A stretch of 12,208 nucleotides of DNA from JBCFBK01 sp038562555 (GTDB taxonomy: Bacteria > Bacteroidota > Bacteroidia > Bacteroidales > Prolixibacteraceae): positions 1-12,208 of the forward strand of contig JBCFBK010000085.1 of the NCBI GenBank assembly GCA_038562555.1. Direction: 5' to 3'. The position numbers were made by a program, and so were the translations under genes. Shown here one piece after another: positions 1 through 8,383 of the stretch. The notes below the pieces were generated by a model. It was not told the origin of the DNA, did no database searches, and worked only from the letters and a program-made list of their open reading frames with translations. Every line of letters begins with the position of its first letter. Within the stretch, counting starts at the first letter, position 1.

Positions 1-1478
1 GTATTGTGAGCCCGGAAGCCAGCCTGGCTTCACTCCCCTCTGTGGATGGCTACATCGCGCAGGTATGGACCGGGACTTCCAGGGAACCCAATTATTTTAA
101 CGGTATCAGAAAAGAGCGGGTCTTTGAAAATGCTTTCCTGGAATATGGTTCCATGGAATCGATGACCGCCCCCACCGGCAGGAAGATGTTTTTCCTGACC
201 GATCCCATTGAGGACTGGCCACGCGACTGGGCCGATTACAAAAAAAATTACCAGGCCACGTTTACCGCGAAGTTGCTGTACCCGAATATTGCCAATTATG
301 AAGTGATGCCCTGGCCCGACCGGATTTATGAAGGCCTGTACAGGACCAGCGCCAACAGCGATCAAAAGGAAAGGATCCCGCGTTTTTATTCCACCCAGAT
401 GCAGGTCATGATCAACACGCTGAACAACATGCCGTTGTCGGACAATAAGCTGTCGGGTTCGCCGGGCATTTGCGTGCTGATGTCGAATTCGCTGATGTTT
501 CAGCAATTCCCGACCCATGCCGGGTACGAAGATCCCCAGCTTTCCAATTTTTACGGACAGGCATTGCCGTTCCTGAAGCGGGGTGTGCCGGTCAGTACCC
601 TCCACCTTGAAAATGTGTCCTACCCCGATACCTGGAACGACGCGAAGATCCTGATCATGTCGTACTCCGGTATGAAGCCCCTGTCGCCCGAGGGGCACGA
701 GCATATTGCGGCCTGGGTGAAGAATGGCGGCGTGCTGGTCTACTGCGGGCGCGACCGCGACCCGTTCCAAAATGTTCAGGAATGGTGGAATACCGGCGAT
801 CATCACTATGAGGCCGCTTCTGATCACTTGTTCGAAAAATTAGGGATAGCTGTTTCGGCCGACCTGCATGGTGAATACCCGGTTGGTAAGGGAACCGTTT
901 ACGTATTCAGAAATGATCCGAAAGAATTTGTCATGGAGTCCGGGAATGATCAGGATTTTGTTCAGGTGGTGAAGCGGCTGTACGAAGAAGTCGCGGAAGC
1001 GGGCCGGTTCACGGAGAAAAACAATTTTTACCTCGAACGTGGTGTTTATGATCTCATTGCGGTACTGGATGAAGGCGTCAGCGCTGACCCGTATGTCCAA
1101 AAAGGAGCTCTGATCGATTTGTTCGATCCGAAACTGCCGGTTTTGCGGGAGAAGACGGTTCAGCCCGGTGAGCAGGCTTTCCTGCTGAACGTGGATCGCG
1201 TGAAAGACCCTGAAAAACCGCAGGTTTTGGCTGCCGCCTCCCGTGCTTATGAGGAAAAGGCAACGCCAAACAGTTATTCCTTTGTTGCCAAAAGCCCCCT
1301 GAATACCACCAATGTCATGCGTGTTCTGTTACCGGCCAGGCCCGACAAATGTCGTGTGTCGGACCACCAGGGGAATGAGCTGAAAGAAGCGGTCTGGGAA
1401 TGGGACGAAGAAAGCCGGACGGTCCTGTTAAGCTTTGAAAATAATCCTGACGGAATAAAAGTTGAATTGAGTTGGTAA
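1..1478 (+). CDS. C-terminal part of a large putative carbohydrate-active protein with a GATase-like region (5' end outside window)
   Basis: The frame is open to the left edge: the codons before the first possible start (GTG at 6) are also sense, so the true start lies upstream and this is a partial gene of at least 491 residues. The protein is not recognised for certain. Counting from GTG 6, residues about 1-115 look like the end of a larger catalytic or barrel domain, rich in aromatic and acidic residues. Residues about 120-290 read as a Rossmann-like glutamine-amidotransferase-type fold, with a strand ending in ICVLMSNS, then DAKILIMSYSGMKPLSPEG and the typical WVKNGGVLVYCG turn. Such regions follow the barrel in beta-galactosidase-like (GH42-type) and related hydrolases. 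The C-terminal 150 residues look like beta-sandwich material. No catalytic pair can be assigned in the visible part. GC and codon use are visibly higher than in the following five genes. It could be the last gene of a preceding glycan locus. Glycoside-hydrolase function is inference. Confidence 0.7.
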   Translation, partial: IVSPEASLASLPSVDGYIAQVWTGTSREPNYFNGIRKERVFENAFLEYGSMESMTAPTGRKMFFLTDPIEDWPRDWADYKKNYQATFTAKLLYPNIANYEVMPWPDRIYEGLYRTSANSDQKERIPRFYSTQMQVMINTLNNMPLSDNKLSGSPGICVLMSNSLMFQQFPTHAGYEDPQLSNFYGQALPFLKRGVPVSTLHLENVSYPDTWNDAKILIMSYSGMKPLSPEGHEHIAAWVKNGGVLVYCGRDRDPFQNVQEWWNTGDHHYEAASDHLFEKLGIAVSADLHGEYPVGKGTVYVFRNDPKEFVMESGNDQDFVQVVKRLYEEVAEAGRFTEKNNFYLERGVYDLIAVLDEGVSADPYVQKGALIDLFDPKLPVLREKTVQPGEQAFLLNVDRVKDPEKPQVLAAASRAYEEKATPNSYSFVAKSPLNTTNVMRVLLPARPDKCRVSDHQGNELKEAVWEWDEESRTVLLSFENNPDGIKVELSW

Positions 1479-1601
1479 AGCAATCAAACGTTTCCATACA
1501 ATTGCAATAATGTTCATCTTAATTGACGGGAATTATAATACCTTTATGCCTTTAAAATCTCATTTTGATTTATAAAGAACAGATTAAAGTCATTTCCGGG
1601 T

Positions 1602-2237
1602 ATGGCCTACTTTCCTGAGCATACTGATGACAAAGCTTTGTGGCAAAGTATTAAAGCAGGAGACAAGCAGGGGTTTAATACCCTGTTCCGGGCATATTAT
1701 TCTGAATTGTATTATTATGGTTTCAAAATTATCCCTGATCCCGATTTTGTAAAAGAATGCATTCAGGAAGTTTTTATACGTGTTTGGGAAACCCGGCAAA
1801 GTTTAGCTGATATAGAAAATATAAAAGCCTACCTCATTGTTTGCGTTCGAAGAATGATCTTTGTCCAAAAGAAGAAAGGCAAATCGATACAAACGGTTGA
1901 AGTAGGAAAGTTTGAAAGTTCCATTTTCTTTTTTGATGTCAATGAGTTTGAAAAACATGAAGAAATTTCAGACGAACTTCGCCGGGTGCTGTTGAATGCC
2001 ATCAATTCTCTAACGACAAAACAAAGAGAATTGATTATGCTGTTTTTCTATCATGAATTACCTTATTCGGAAATTGCAGAGGTGACCGGGATCAGCATTC
2101 AGGCAGTGCGTAATCTTATGTACCGGACATTAATCCATCTTCGTGAGTTGATAGGCGAAAAATCCTTACAGTCAATGAGTAATTTGTTCTTTATGCTTTT
2201 TTGTTCAGTTCCTCTGAAAAAAGATGTAAAACTTTGA
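1602..2237 (+). CDS. RNA polymerase ECF sigma factor, FecI-like, Bacteroidota type
   Basis: This 211-residue protein has the two-domain layout of an ECF sigma factor. Region 2 spans about residues 24-92, with FNTLFRAYYSELYYYGFKI and the acidic-aromatic segment VKECIQEVFIRVWE that binds core polymerase and the -10 region. Region 4 spans about 130-184, with NSLTTKQRELIMLFFYHELP and a helix-turn-helix, YSEIAEVTGISIQAVRNLM, that reads the -35 element. Length and motifs fit the Bacteroidota sigma-70 subfamily found next to FecR and SusC genes. It should direct RNA polymerase to the downstream susC operon when released by the FecR protein at 2294. ATG 1602 is the first start that gives a full region 2. 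The last 20 residues contain a hydrophobic patch (193-205, SNLFFMLFCSVPL) after region 4. I found no convincing vegetative promoter in the 123 bases upstream. Confidence 0.93.
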   Translation: MAYFPEHTDDKALWQSIKAGDKQGFNTLFRAYYSELYYYGFKIIPDPDFVKECIQEVFIRVWETRQSLADIENIKAYLIVCVRRMIFVQKKKGKSIQTVEVGKFESSIFFFDVNEFEKHEEISDELRRVLLNAINSLTTKQRELIMLFFYHELPYSEIAEVTGISIQAVRNLMYRTLIHLRELIGEKSLQSMSNLFFMLFCSVPLKKDVKL

Positions 2238-2262
2238 TTATGCTTTTCCGTTTTTTTTCTCT

Positions 2263-2295
2263 ATGGTGTTAAAGTCATTTTTTGATTTTCACCAT
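2263..2295 (+). promoter_or_regulatory. Inverted repeat overlapping the fecR start codon
   Basis: ATGGTG at 2263-2268 is exactly complementary to CACCAT at 2290-2295, with a 21-base AT-rich loop. The right arm contains the first two bases of the ATG at 2294. If the hairpin forms in the mRNA it would partly hide the start codon of the anti-sigma gene. Six base pairs with a long loop is weak and can occur by chance, so a regulatory role is only a suggestion. Confidence 0.25.
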
Positions 2296-3373
2296 GAGAA
2301 GAACTGAAGATATTTCAATACTGCTAACAGATAAAGATTTCCAAAGGATACTTCGGCGATGGAAATATTCCAGTGATGAGGAAAGGGCAAAAGTATACGG
2401 GGAATATAACCTTAAAGAAGGTGAGATTGAAATCTTACTTCATTTATGGTTAGGCATGGACTTTCAACGTTTTCACCTTTCGGAAGAAATGGTTGAAAAT
2501 ACTCTGAATGAGACTATATGGAAGATGGCAGAGCGCAAAATTGTACCTGAGGAGAAAGCAGGAGTTAAGAGAATATATGAGAGCTTTTCAAGAATTGCGG
2601 CCATATTGATCATTCCCATTATCTTCTATACAGCCTACATTCAATTCGTAAAAGATAATCCTGATGTGCCTCAGCTGACAGAGCAAATGGTAACTGTCAG
2701 TTCCCAGCCGGGAACTGTTACGAACCTCATTTTGCCTGATGGAAGTCGGGTATGGTTAAATGCAGGAAGTACCATTTCCTATCCAAATGAGTTTATTGGC
2801 AGTACAAGAGCTATTTCATTAACTGGTGAAGCTTATTTTGAGGTGGTCAAGGATAAAGAAATTCCCATGGTGGTTGAGGCAGGAAATATCCGGATAAAAG
2901 TGTATGGAACTATATTCAATGTCAATGCTTTTTCTTCTGAACCATCTATGAAAGTAACTCTTGTTGAGGGATCAGTTTCTCTTTCATTCCCGACAGAAAA
3001 ACTGCATGGTAAAGAGGAATTTTTCATTGAACCAGGCCAAACCGCTATTTTCAGTGAACAGTCAAAGCAGGTACTTGTCCAAAATGAGGATCCTTTTTTC
3101 TACACGGCATGGAAAGATGGTTTTATGGTATTTCGGAACACTCCTTTTGAAACTGTTCTGAAACGACTTTCCCGAAAATTCAATGTGGATATCGAATTAA
3201 AGGATCAAACGTTAGCAAGAATTCCCATGGACGCGAGGTTCAGAGACGAAAGTATTAACGAAATACTGAGACTGTTGTCGTCCGGTACTCCGTTCAAATA
3301 TTACTATGACTCTCCCCGAAAATTACCTGACGGGACTTTTGCAAAAAGTAAAATCTGTATAGAAAGCAAATAA
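2294..3373 (+). CDS. FecR-family anti-sigma factor with DUF4974 domain
   Basis: This single-pass inner-membrane protein (359 residues from ATG 2294) would hold the upstream sigma factor inactive and receive the signal from SusC. In order: a cytoplasmic sigma-binding segment (1-100); a transmembrane helix at about 101-118 (IAAILIIPIIFYTAYIQF); the periplasmic FecR domain at about 133-230, with the hallmark LPDGSRVWLNAGSTISYP, the LTGEAYFEV turn and FNVNAF; then a C-terminal DUF4974 domain at about 278-340, with FRNTPFETVLKRLSRKFNVD. The frame also has a TTG at 2282, but ATG 2294 is the more likely start. The gap to the sigma gene is 56 bases with no strong terminator, so the two are probably co-transcribed. 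A 6-bp inverted repeat pairs 2263-2268 with 2290-2295 and would cover the ATG. Family assignment is firm; the regulatory partner is inferred from adjacency. Confidence 0.92.
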   Translation: MRRTEDISILLTDKDFQRILRRWKYSSDEERAKVYGEYNLKEGEIEILLHLWLGMDFQRFHLSEEMVENTLNETIWKMAERKIVPEEKAGVKRIYESFSRIAAILIIPIIFYTAYIQFVKDNPDVPQLTEQMVTVSSQPGTVTNLILPDGSRVWLNAGSTISYPNEFIGSTRAISLTGEAYFEVVKDKEIPMVVEAGNIRIKVYGTIFNVNAFSSEPSMKVTLVEGSVSLSFPTEKLHGKEEFFIEPGQTAIFSEQSKQVLVQNEDPFFYTAWKDGFMVFRNTPFETVLKRLSRKFNVDIELKDQTLARIPMDARFRDESINEILRLLSSGTPFKYYYDSPRKLPDGTFAKSKICIESK

Positions 3374-3405
3374 AAAAACGATTGCCTATGTAAGAATAAA
3401 AACAA

Positions 3406-3438
3406 ATGCAAGGAGAAGTTAGCGGCTCCCCCTTGCAT
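3406..3438 (+). terminator. Stem-loop in the fecR-susC gap: terminator, attenuator or processing site
   Basis: ATGCAAGG (3406-3413) and CCTTGCAT (3431-3438) form a perfect 8-bp stem. It can be extended by AG (3414-3415) with CT (3426-3427) or a similar register after a small bulge, leaving a loop of about ten bases. The hairpin lies 33 bases after the fecR stop and 48 bases before the first susC start. It is not followed by a T-run, so it is not a classical intrinsic terminator. It may separate the regulatory genes from the structural operon or form part of the susC leader. The pairing is seen directly; the function is inferred. Confidence 0.5.
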
Positions 3439-3485
3439 CACTAAAATTAATCAATCTGTAACAACTAATTAATTAACACAAAAGT

Positions 3486-6400
3486 ATGAAAATTGCGATT
3501 AAGAGAGAACAAAGTCCAAATTTATTTGCGACTTTGTTGAGCGTGAGCAATTTGCGCGATGTAGAGAAAAAACCGGTTTATCCTTCAGGAGGGATTGTTA
3601 CATTCTTTCTGAAAAAAAACTTATTAAAAATGAAACTAACTTTCCTATGCTTGTTGTTGAGTCTTGCGCAGCTGGTAGCTTCCCCTGCTTTCTCGCAATC
3701 AACAGCGCGATTGACGTTGAATCTGGAAAATGCCAGACTTGAAGAGGTATTATTGAGAATAGAAGAACAAAGTAAGCTTTACTTTATCTATAACCGTGAG
3801 GTTGTGGATGTAAACCGCAAGGTGGACGTGTCTTATAATAACCAGGACATTCAAACAGTACTTTCTTCTCTCTTTGGCGGGACAGGCGTTGAATATGAAA
3901 TACGCGGATCACACATCATCCTGAAAGGCAAAGCAGAGCAGGTTGGTCAGAGGCGGGTGTCGGGTAAGGTTTTGGATTCAAATGGTCAGCCTTTGCCCGG
4001 TGTCACGATTGTAATAAAGGGTTCTTCACAAGGAACCATTACCGACGTGGACGGCGCTTATTCTCTCTCTAACGTGAATGATGATGCGATTTTGATGTTC
4101 TCTTTTGTGGGTTTGAGAACTCAGGAAATCAGCGCTAATGGTCAATCAACTATGAATGTAGTCATGAATGAGGATACTGTCGGGCTTGAAGAAGTCGTGG
4201 CTATTGGTTATGGAACGATGAAAAAAAGCGATTTGACCGGTTCATTGACGTCAGTCAAGAGTGAGGAAATAAGCGCATTTCCGGCTACCACAGTCTCGCA
4301 GGCTCTTCAAGGCCGTGCTTCAGGTGTGCATGTAGTCCAAAATACAGGCCAGCCCGGTGCCACCATGCAAATCCGGATAAGGGGAACCAATTCCATTAAG
4401 GGAGATAACAGTCCGTTATGGATTATTGATGGCTTTCCCGGCGACGAGAGTATTCTGAATATGTCGGACATTGAGAGCATAGAGGTGTTAAAGGATGCTT
4501 CGGCAACGGCAATTTATGGTTCCAGAGGAGCTAACGGGGTCATCATTGTCACCACAAAGCAGGGAAAAGCCGGTGCAACCAAAGTGGATTATGAAGGGAG
4601 TTTTTCCATGCAAAGCGTTCGGTCAACACTCGATTTGATGAACGCAAAAGAGTATATGCTCCTGGCAAATATCCAACAATTGAACGACAAGGGAGCTGAA
4701 TATTTTAGCCAGGACGAAATTAACAACGCCACGGAAGGCACGGACTGGCAGGATGAAATATTCCGGACTGCACCGGTTCAGGATCATTCGTTGACCGTGA
4801 GTGGCGGTAGTGAAAAAACTAAATTTTCGATAGGAGGAAGCATTTTTGACCAGAAAGGGATTTTTATTGAGGATGATGGATACAGACGAATTTCCTTACG
4901 TGCAAACGTGAACCACGCTATCGGTGAAAAAATCAGCATTTCTTACAACGCGATCTTAAGCCGGATTGATAAAGATAATAAATACAATTCGTCCGGGTAT
5001 ACGGGTATATTGGCTTCAACGATTGCCGCTGCACCAACACTTAGTCCTTACGAAGACGATGACTCTTACACGATTTTAAAGAGCGCTTATCCTTTTAGTT
5101 ATGACGGCGCGGTTAATCCTGTGATGTATGGAGAGGAATTATCAAATAAGACTTTTTCCAATAAGGTAATGGCAAATCTGTCCGTTACCTATAGACCGGT
5201 TGATGGCTTGTCTGTAAAAGTGTCAGGGAATGTAAACAACACCGACAGCCGTTCGGACTATTATCTGCCAACTACCTATATTGGGTCATCCGGTGAAGCC
5301 AGTTTAAGTACAAGTCAAACCCTGCATCTAAACAGTGATAACATTATAACCTATCATAAGCTGTATAACGGGATACATGAGTTTACAGCTACAGGCGCTT
5401 TAACTTATGAGGAAGATAAATATACCTATATGGGAGTTTCCGGATCAGGATTTTTAAGCGACGTTTATGAAACTCATAACATAGCTGCTGCAGGTACCAT
5501 CAGTACGCCGTCATCATCTTATTCAAAATGGGCTATGTTATCTTATTTGGGCCGCTTGAATTATTCCTATAAGGCAAAGTATATGGCCACCGTAAGCTTC
5601 AGGGCAGACGGTTCGTCCCGGTACAGCGAGGGAGGCAAATGGGGGTATTTCCCTTCTGCAGCTATGGCGTGGCGCCTTTCAGATGAAGATTTCATGGATG
5701 ATGTTCGTTTTATTTCAAATTTGAAGTTGAGAGCTGGTTATGGAGAAACAGGCAGTACCGCTATCGATCCATATGCAACGCTTAGCATGCTTTCGACAGG
5801 AAAGACGGTTTTTAATAACGATTCATATACTTATTTTGCCCCCTCGGTAACATATCCCGGCAATTTGAAATGGGAAACCACTGCGCAAACAGATATCGGT
5901 TTGGATGTTGGTTTCTTTGACAGTCGGTTTGTTTTAACCGCGGATTATTATATCAAAAATACACGTGACTTGTTAAACAGCGTTCAGTTGCCCAGGTCAA
6001 CCGGTTATACCAACACAATAAAGAACATTGGAGAGATCCAAAACAAAGGTCTGGACTTACAACTCGATGCCAAAGTTTTGAATAGACTTGTCAAATGGGA
6101 TCTTACCGCCAATGTATCTGTTAACAGGAACAAGGTTAAAAAACTTTACGGAGGACAGGACATTACAGGAAGTACATATAACATGGTTATTTTAAGCGAT
6201 TATGTGAACCTGATCAGGGAAGGTGAAGAGATTTGTGTTTTTTACGGATATCAGGAAGATGGCTATGATGAAAACGGGAAGATCAAATACAAGGATCACG
6301 ATGGCGTTGATGGGATAACTGCTGCAGATAAGACGATCATCGGAAATCCTAATCCGGATTTTATTTATAGCCTTAATTCGGTATGGGCGTATAAGAATTT

Positions 6401-6854
6401 TGAGTTAAGCTGCTTCTTTCAAGGTTCTCAGGGGAACGATATCCTTAGTTTATGTATGACGCACCAAAACTATTATGGCAACGGTCTGAATTCACTGAAG
6501 GAAGTATACTATGATCATTGGACAGAAACGAACACGGATGCTAAATACGCTAAAGTAAGTACAGCTTCTACTTCTTTAAAAATGTCCGATCGCTTTGTTT
6601 ATGATGGTTCGTATGTCCGGTTAAAGAATATTCAGGTGGCATATAATATTCCTGTAAATAAGCTTGGCATTCATTGGATAAAAAGGGGACAGGTTTATGT
6701 AAGCGGTCAAAACCTGATCACAATTTCAGATTATCCCTGGTTTGATCCTGAAGTTAATTCGTCGGGAGGTGGGTCTTCTTTGAATCAAGGAATAGATAAC
6801 TATACTTATCCAATATCCAAAGGCTTTACGTTCGGAGTAAAATTAGGATTCTAA
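3486..6854 (+). CDS. SusC/RagA-family TonB-dependent outer-membrane transporter with STN signalling domain
   Basis: This outer-membrane beta-barrel (1122 residues from ATG 3486) imports glycan fragments using TonB energy. Residues 49-71 carry a signal peptide (MKLTFLCLLLSLAQLVASPAFSQ) preceded by a 48-residue basic extension; ATG 3630 at the signal peptide is the alternative start. An STN domain follows (about 76-148, with LEEVLLRIEEQSKLYFIYNR), which is the part that contacts FecR proteins. Next is a carboxypeptidase-regulatory-like domain (about 157-228, VSGKVLDSNGQPLPGVTI), then a TonB-box-like EEVVAIGYG (235-243) and the plug (about 245-357). The plug ends in the SusC signature LWIIDGFPGD ... 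IEVLKDASATAIYGSRGANG. The remainder is barrel, ending in the aromatic residue F as barrel proteins usually do. SusD follows after 20 bases. The STN domain together with the adjacent sigma/FecR genes indicates substrate-induced expression by trans-envelope signalling. The substrate is not known. Confidence 0.95.
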   Translation: MKIAIKREQSPNLFATLLSVSNLRDVEKKPVYPSGGIVTFFLKKNLLKMKLTFLCLLLSLAQLVASPAFSQSTARLTLNLENARLEEVLLRIEEQSKLYFIYNREVVDVNRKVDVSYNNQDIQTVLSSLFGGTGVEYEIRGSHIILKGKAEQVGQRRVSGKVLDSNGQPLPGVTIVIKGSSQGTITDVDGAYSLSNVNDDAILMFSFVGLRTQEISANGQSTMNVVMNEDTVGLEEVVAIGYGTMKKSDLTGSLTSVKSEEISAFPATTVSQALQGRASGVHVVQNTGQPGATMQIRIRGTNSIKGDNSPLWIIDGFPGDESILNMSDIESIEVLKDASATAIYGSRGANGVIIVTTKQGKAGATKVDYEGSFSMQSVRSTLDLMNAKEYMLLANIQQLNDKGAEYFSQDEINNATEGTDWQDEIFRTAPVQDHSLTVSGGSEKTKFSIGGSIFDQKGIFIEDDGYRRISLRANVNHAIGEKISISYNAILSRIDKDNKYNSSGYTGILASTIAAAPTLSPYEDDDSYTILKSAYPFSYDGAVNPVMYGEELSNKTFSNKVMANLSVTYRPVDGLSVKVSGNVNNTDSRSDYYLPTTYIGSSGEASLSTSQTLHLNSDNIITYHKLYNGIHEFTATGALTYEEDKYTYMGVSGSGFLSDVYETHNIAAAGTISTPSSSYSKWAMLSYLGRLNYSYKAKYMATVSFRADGSSRYSEGGKWGYFPSAAMAWRLSDEDFMDDVRFISNLKLRAGYGETGSTAIDPYATLSMLSTGKTVFNNDSYTYFAPSVTYPGNLKWETTAQTDIGLDVGFFDSRFVLTADYYIKNTRDLLNSVQLPRSTGYTNTIKNIGEIQNKGLDLQLDAKVLNRLVKWDLTANVSVNRNKVKKLYGGQDITGSTYNMVILSDYVNLIREGEEICVFYGYQEDGYDENGKIKYKDHDGVDGITAADKTIIGNPNPDFIYSLNSVWAYKNFELSCFFQGSQGNDILSLCMTHQNYYGNGLNSLKEVYYDHWTETNTDAKYAKVSTASTSLKMSDRFVYDGSYVRLKNIQVAYNIPVNKLGIHWIKRGQVYVSGQNLITISDYPWFDPEVNSSGGGSSLNQGIDNYTYPISKGFTFGVKLGF

Positions 6855-6874
6855 AAATTTTAAAACGAGTTGTT

Positions 6875-8305
6875 ATGAAAAATATATTTTCTATCATTCT
6901 GTTACTGCCATTAGCAATAGCATGCGGTGACCTTTTGGAGGAAGAGCCAAAGGCTGTGGCTACAGAGACATTTTACAACACAGCAGAAGAAATTGAGTCT
7001 GCGGTTTATGCCGCATATGCTCCGCTTCGCAGTGGATATTACTACCTTTGGTACATTAATGCAGGAGAAGTCGACTATGCTGTAGGGCGGCTTTCGTTTT
7101 CAAATTTAAGTGATTTCGATCAGCCCTTGAACAGTACAAATATTTCGAGAACAGATGGCGTGTGGACCAGCCTGTATCAGTCTATAAGAAATGCTAATCT
7201 GGTAATAACCAATGCGCCTAATGCCTCGGAGGCAAGCCAGGAGGAAATAGAGCAATATCTTGCCGAAGCCAAATTTGTGAGGGCTTTCTGTTACTACCAG
7301 ATGGTGCGGAATTGGGGTAGAGTTCCTTTAAGAACAGAGAACAATATGTTGGAATCAGATGTCGCGCGGAGTTCTGAAGATGATGTGTACGATTTAATTG
7401 TCGGTGACCTTGAAGATGCGGAAGCCAGTTTGCCAGAGACCCAGGATGAAGTAGGAAGGGCCGATCAATACGCAGCCAAAGCTATGTTGTGCCATGTTTA
7501 TCTTCAATTGGAACGTTGGTCTGATGCCCGGAGTAAAGCACTTGAGATTATTAACTCAGAACGCTATTCATTGATTAGAATCTCAACTTCAGATGATTTT
7601 TATAAGATTTTTGGTCCCGACGTATTCTCCTCATCTGAAGAGATTTTTTATCTCAAATACAACTACGACTCGCCCTCTACTATTGCCAGGTACAGGCATT
7701 ATACCAATACTCCCTATTTTAATTCGACCGGAGCTTATGCGAAGTACGCAGACAGTATTGACATAAAAGTGATCAGGGAATGGGATTATAAAGATCTGCG
7801 TAAGAAATTCATGTTGTACAACTGCAATATTGGTTTTGGAACGAGAACGATGTTGTTTAAGAAATTCATCGATCCGGCCGCACCTTCCGGAGGAGGGACA
7901 AATGACTATCCGGCATACAGGTACCCTGATATTTTATTATTCTATGCAGAAGCAGATTGCAGAGTTAACAATGGACCAACTGCAGATGGTATGGAAAAAT
8001 TGAATATGATACATCGGCGGGCCTATGGTTATGATCCTGACGTGGCTTCTTCCATCGATTTCAATATTAATAATTACGACGAAGATTCGTTTATCGACCT
8101 TGTTCTGCAAGAAGGGTTGTACGAACAAATGGACGAGGCAAAACGGTTTCTGGAGTTAAAAAGGACCGGTAAACTGGAAGAAGTCGTCAAAGAGAATCGC
8201 GGACTAGATGTGGCAGAATCTCATTTATTATTCCCTGTCCCAAGTGTGGAATATGATTATAACGGAGCAATCGATCCTACAACCGACCAAAATCCTGGTT
8301 ACTGA
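6875..8305 (+). CDS. SusD/RagB-family surface glycan-binding lipoprotein
   Basis: This 476-residue lipoprotein caps the SusC barrel and binds glycan at the cell surface. The signal peptide (MKNIFSIILLLPLAIAC) ends at a lipobox with Cys17. The mature start CGDLLEEEP is acidic, as expected for Bacteroidota lipoproteins exported to the outer leaflet. Family marks are WTSLYQSIRNANLVI (about 97-111), AEAKFVRAFCYYQMVRNWGRVPL (about 130-152), TPR-like helices near 198-225 (QYAAKAMLCHVYLQLERW), RYPDILLFYAEA (349-360), EAKRFLELKRTG (421-432) and the closing LLFPVPSVEYDYN ... QNPGY. Length is within the usual range for the family, and the protein looks complete. The start is 20 bases after the susC stop, so the two are one operon. 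No SusE/SusF-type gene follows. Substrate specificity cannot be inferred. Confidence 0.94.
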   Translation: MKNIFSIILLLPLAIACGDLLEEEPKAVATETFYNTAEEIESAVYAAYAPLRSGYYYLWYINAGEVDYAVGRLSFSNLSDFDQPLNSTNISRTDGVWTSLYQSIRNANLVITNAPNASEASQEEIEQYLAEAKFVRAFCYYQMVRNWGRVPLRTENNMLESDVARSSEDDVYDLIVGDLEDAEASLPETQDEVGRADQYAAKAMLCHVYLQLERWSDARSKALEIINSERYSLIRISTSDDFYKIFGPDVFSSSEEIFYLKYNYDSPSTIARYRHYTNTPYFNSTGAYAKYADSIDIKVIREWDYKDLRKKFMLYNCNIGFGTRTMLFKKFIDPAAPSGGGTNDYPAYRYPDILLFYAEADCRVNNGPTADGMEKLNMIHRRAYGYDPDVASSIDFNINNYDEDSFIDLVLQEGLYEQMDEAKRFLELKRTGKLEEVVKENRGLDVAESHLLFPVPSVEYDYNGAIDPTTDQNPGY

Positions 8306-8383
8306 TGATGTGATTAACGCATTTCCGGACCAAAAAGCAGGTTGGCTTTTCTGATGCAGTTTTATTCATAAAAAAACAAAGAC

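Noticed and set aside
30..827. Long open frame (265 codons) on the - strand opposite the first gene
   Set aside because: It is antisense to a well-supported GC-rich gene. Its translation is rich in His, Arg, Gly and Val with no domain pattern, as expected for a shadow frame.
1486..1493. Palindrome AAACGTTT after the first gene
   Set aside because: An isolated 8-base palindrome in AT-rich DNA with no second copy; not enough to call an operator.
1523..1546. Promoter for the sigma gene from TTGACG and TATAAT/TACCTTTA
   Set aside because: TTGACG and TATAAT are only 5 bases apart, and the TACCTTTA element has no TTG 19-21 bases upstream. Neither the sigma-70 nor the Bacteroidota layout is met.
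2282..2293. TTG start for the FecR protein giving four extra residues
   Set aside because: ATG 2294 directly downstream is a stronger start, and the extra residues (MIFT) match nothing expected.
8333..8350. Hairpin AAAAGC/GCTTTT between susD and the hydrolase as a terminator
   Set aside because: The stem is only 6 bp and mostly A-T, with no T-run after it; the hydrolase is more likely co-transcribed with susD.
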